This document shows, piece by piece, positions 5,998 to 6,338 of a DNA stretch of 6,338 nucleotides (the stretch's first letter is position 1; the number at the start of each line of letters is the position of its first letter). Below the pieces are notes generated by a model. It was not told where the DNA came from. It saw nothing but the letters and a program-made list of their open reading frames with translations, and did no database searches. The stretch is from an uncultured Desulfuromonas sp. Its GTDB lineage: Bacteria > Desulfobacterota > Desulfuromonadia > Desulfuromonadales > Trichloromonadaceae. Made by a program: the position numbers and the translations under genes. The stretch spans positions 1 through 6,338 of the forward strand of contig CALJLX010000466.1 in assembly GCA_937982495.1 (NCBI GenBank), given 5' to 3'.

Positions 5998-6026
5998 ATT
6001 ATTGCAATCGCTTAAAAATATGGAAA
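5998..6026 (-). promoter_or_regulatory. Candidate promoter for the CHAD-parA operon
   Basis: On the minus strand an extended -10 (TGC followed by AATAAT, 6003-5998) lies 17 nt after a partial -35 (TTTCCA, 6026-6021). Initiation near 5990 would leave a leader of about 115 nt before the ATG at 5875, which favours that start over the one at 5983. Confidence 0.4.
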
Positions 6027-6061
6027 TCTCGGCACTTTTTATCGAGCCCTACACACTCTAA

Positions 6062-6109
6062 CATGACGGAATCCGCTGTTGTCGGTGTGCTTCAATGGAT
6101 TCCGGCATG
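6062..6109. repeat. Inverted repeat between the CHAD operon and the right-hand gene
   Basis: The 13-base arm at 6062-6074 (CATGACGGAATCC) is the reverse complement of 6097-6109 (GGATTCCGGCATG) with one mismatch, separated by 22 nt. It lies in intergenic DNA without a T run after it. It could be a dispersed repetitive palindrome or a binding site; the window has only one copy. Confidence 0.6.
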
Positions 6110-6158
6110 AGTCCGGATCCCGCCGGGGAGAACGCGGCGCGGTGACGACATAACCCCG

Positions 6159-6197
6159 AAAAAGTCCGGCCCCCGCTCGATGGAGAGCGGAGGCCGG
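6159..6197 (-). terminator. Strong rho-independent terminator for the right-hand gene
   Basis: On the minus strand CCGGCC (6197-6192), a T-G wobble, and CCGCTC (6190-6185) pair with GAGCGG (6178-6173) and GGCCGG (6171-6166) around a 6-nt loop. A run of five T residues (6163-6159) follows. It lies about 30 nt after the stop codon of the gene entering from the right, so it ends that transcript. Confidence 0.85.
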
Positions 6198-6225
6198 TGT
6201 CGTTATCGCGAAGGGTCGGTGTCGA

Positions 6226-6338
6226 TCAGCGGGCGGCGCGAACCGGGCTGACGAAGGGGGCGCGGGGCATGCCCGGGCGCCAGCCGGCGTATTCCCAGGC
6301 GAAGGCGAACTCGTGCATCACCTCGTGGATCTGGGTGT
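6226..6338 (-). CDS. Unrecognised protein, C-terminal 36 codons only (runs off the right edge)
   Basis: An open frame enters from the right edge and ends at TGA 6228-6226. The visible tail contains IHEVMHEFAFAWEYAGW (3-19) and then a Pro/Arg-rich end, RPGMPRAPFVSPVRAAR (20-36). The G+C-rich third positions and the strong terminator immediately downstream support a real gene. The family cannot be named from this fragment. Confidence 0.6.
   Translation of the reverse strand, partial: TQIHEVMHEFAFAWEYAGWRPGMPRAPFVSPVRAAR

Overview
The window (6,338 bp, G+C-rich, roughly 60%) looks like chromosomal DNA of an anaerobic bacterium. Its most telling content is a complete hgcA-hgcB pair, the genes for microbial mercury methylation. 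Together with a CYTH-like/CHAD protein, a ParA ATPase and a Cache-type membrane sensor, this suggests a Desulfuromonadales/Geobacter-like or related sulfate- or metal-reducing lineage. The taxonomy is inference, because no rRNA or other marker gene is present.

Layout. Positions 1-445 (minus) hold the 5' end of a membrane sensor gene that runs off the left edge. Positions 507-788 (minus) are hgcB and 796-1971 (minus) are hgcA. These two are tightly coupled and transcribed leftward from a candidate promoter near 2084-2113. A pirin-family gene (2229-3149, plus) diverges from hgcA. Positions 3150-3573 hold no convincing protein gene, but do hold several hairpins, including a strong plus-strand intrinsic terminator at 3416-3458. 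Positions 3574-4320 (minus) encode an orphan ParA ATPase and 4325-5875 (minus) a CYTH-like/CHAD protein. These two form an operon with a 4-nt gap and a candidate promoter at 5998-6026. A 48-nt inverted repeat (6062-6109) and a strong minus-strand terminator (6159-6197) follow. The terminator belongs to a gene entering from the right edge, of which only the last 36 codons (6226-6338) are visible.

Main result. hgcA is interrupted by one in-frame TGA at 1849-1851, codon 41. Upstream of it is a 40-codon stretch in the same frame, with an ATG at 1971 and an AGGAG Shine-Dalgarno 7 nt before it. Downstream, family-typical HgcA sequence (WLDTP...VPRL...RWGIGRM) starts before any usable ATG, GTG or TTG codon. 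The TGA directly follows a Cys codon, giving Ser-Cys-TGA-Gly-Pro-Pro. A stem-loop with a GGU apical loop begins 19 nt after the TGA, as expected of a bacterial SECIS element. The simplest reading is that this HgcA is a selenoprotein with a vicinal Cys-Sec pair in its N-terminal tail. A pseudogene or a sequencing error are the alternatives.

How the genes work together. HgcA (membrane-anchored corrinoid protein) and HgcB (ferredoxin) together turn Hg(II) into methylmercury. The sensor gene downstream could be co-transcribed with them. The CHAD-ParA pair may act on polyphosphate or on polyphosphate-bound granules.
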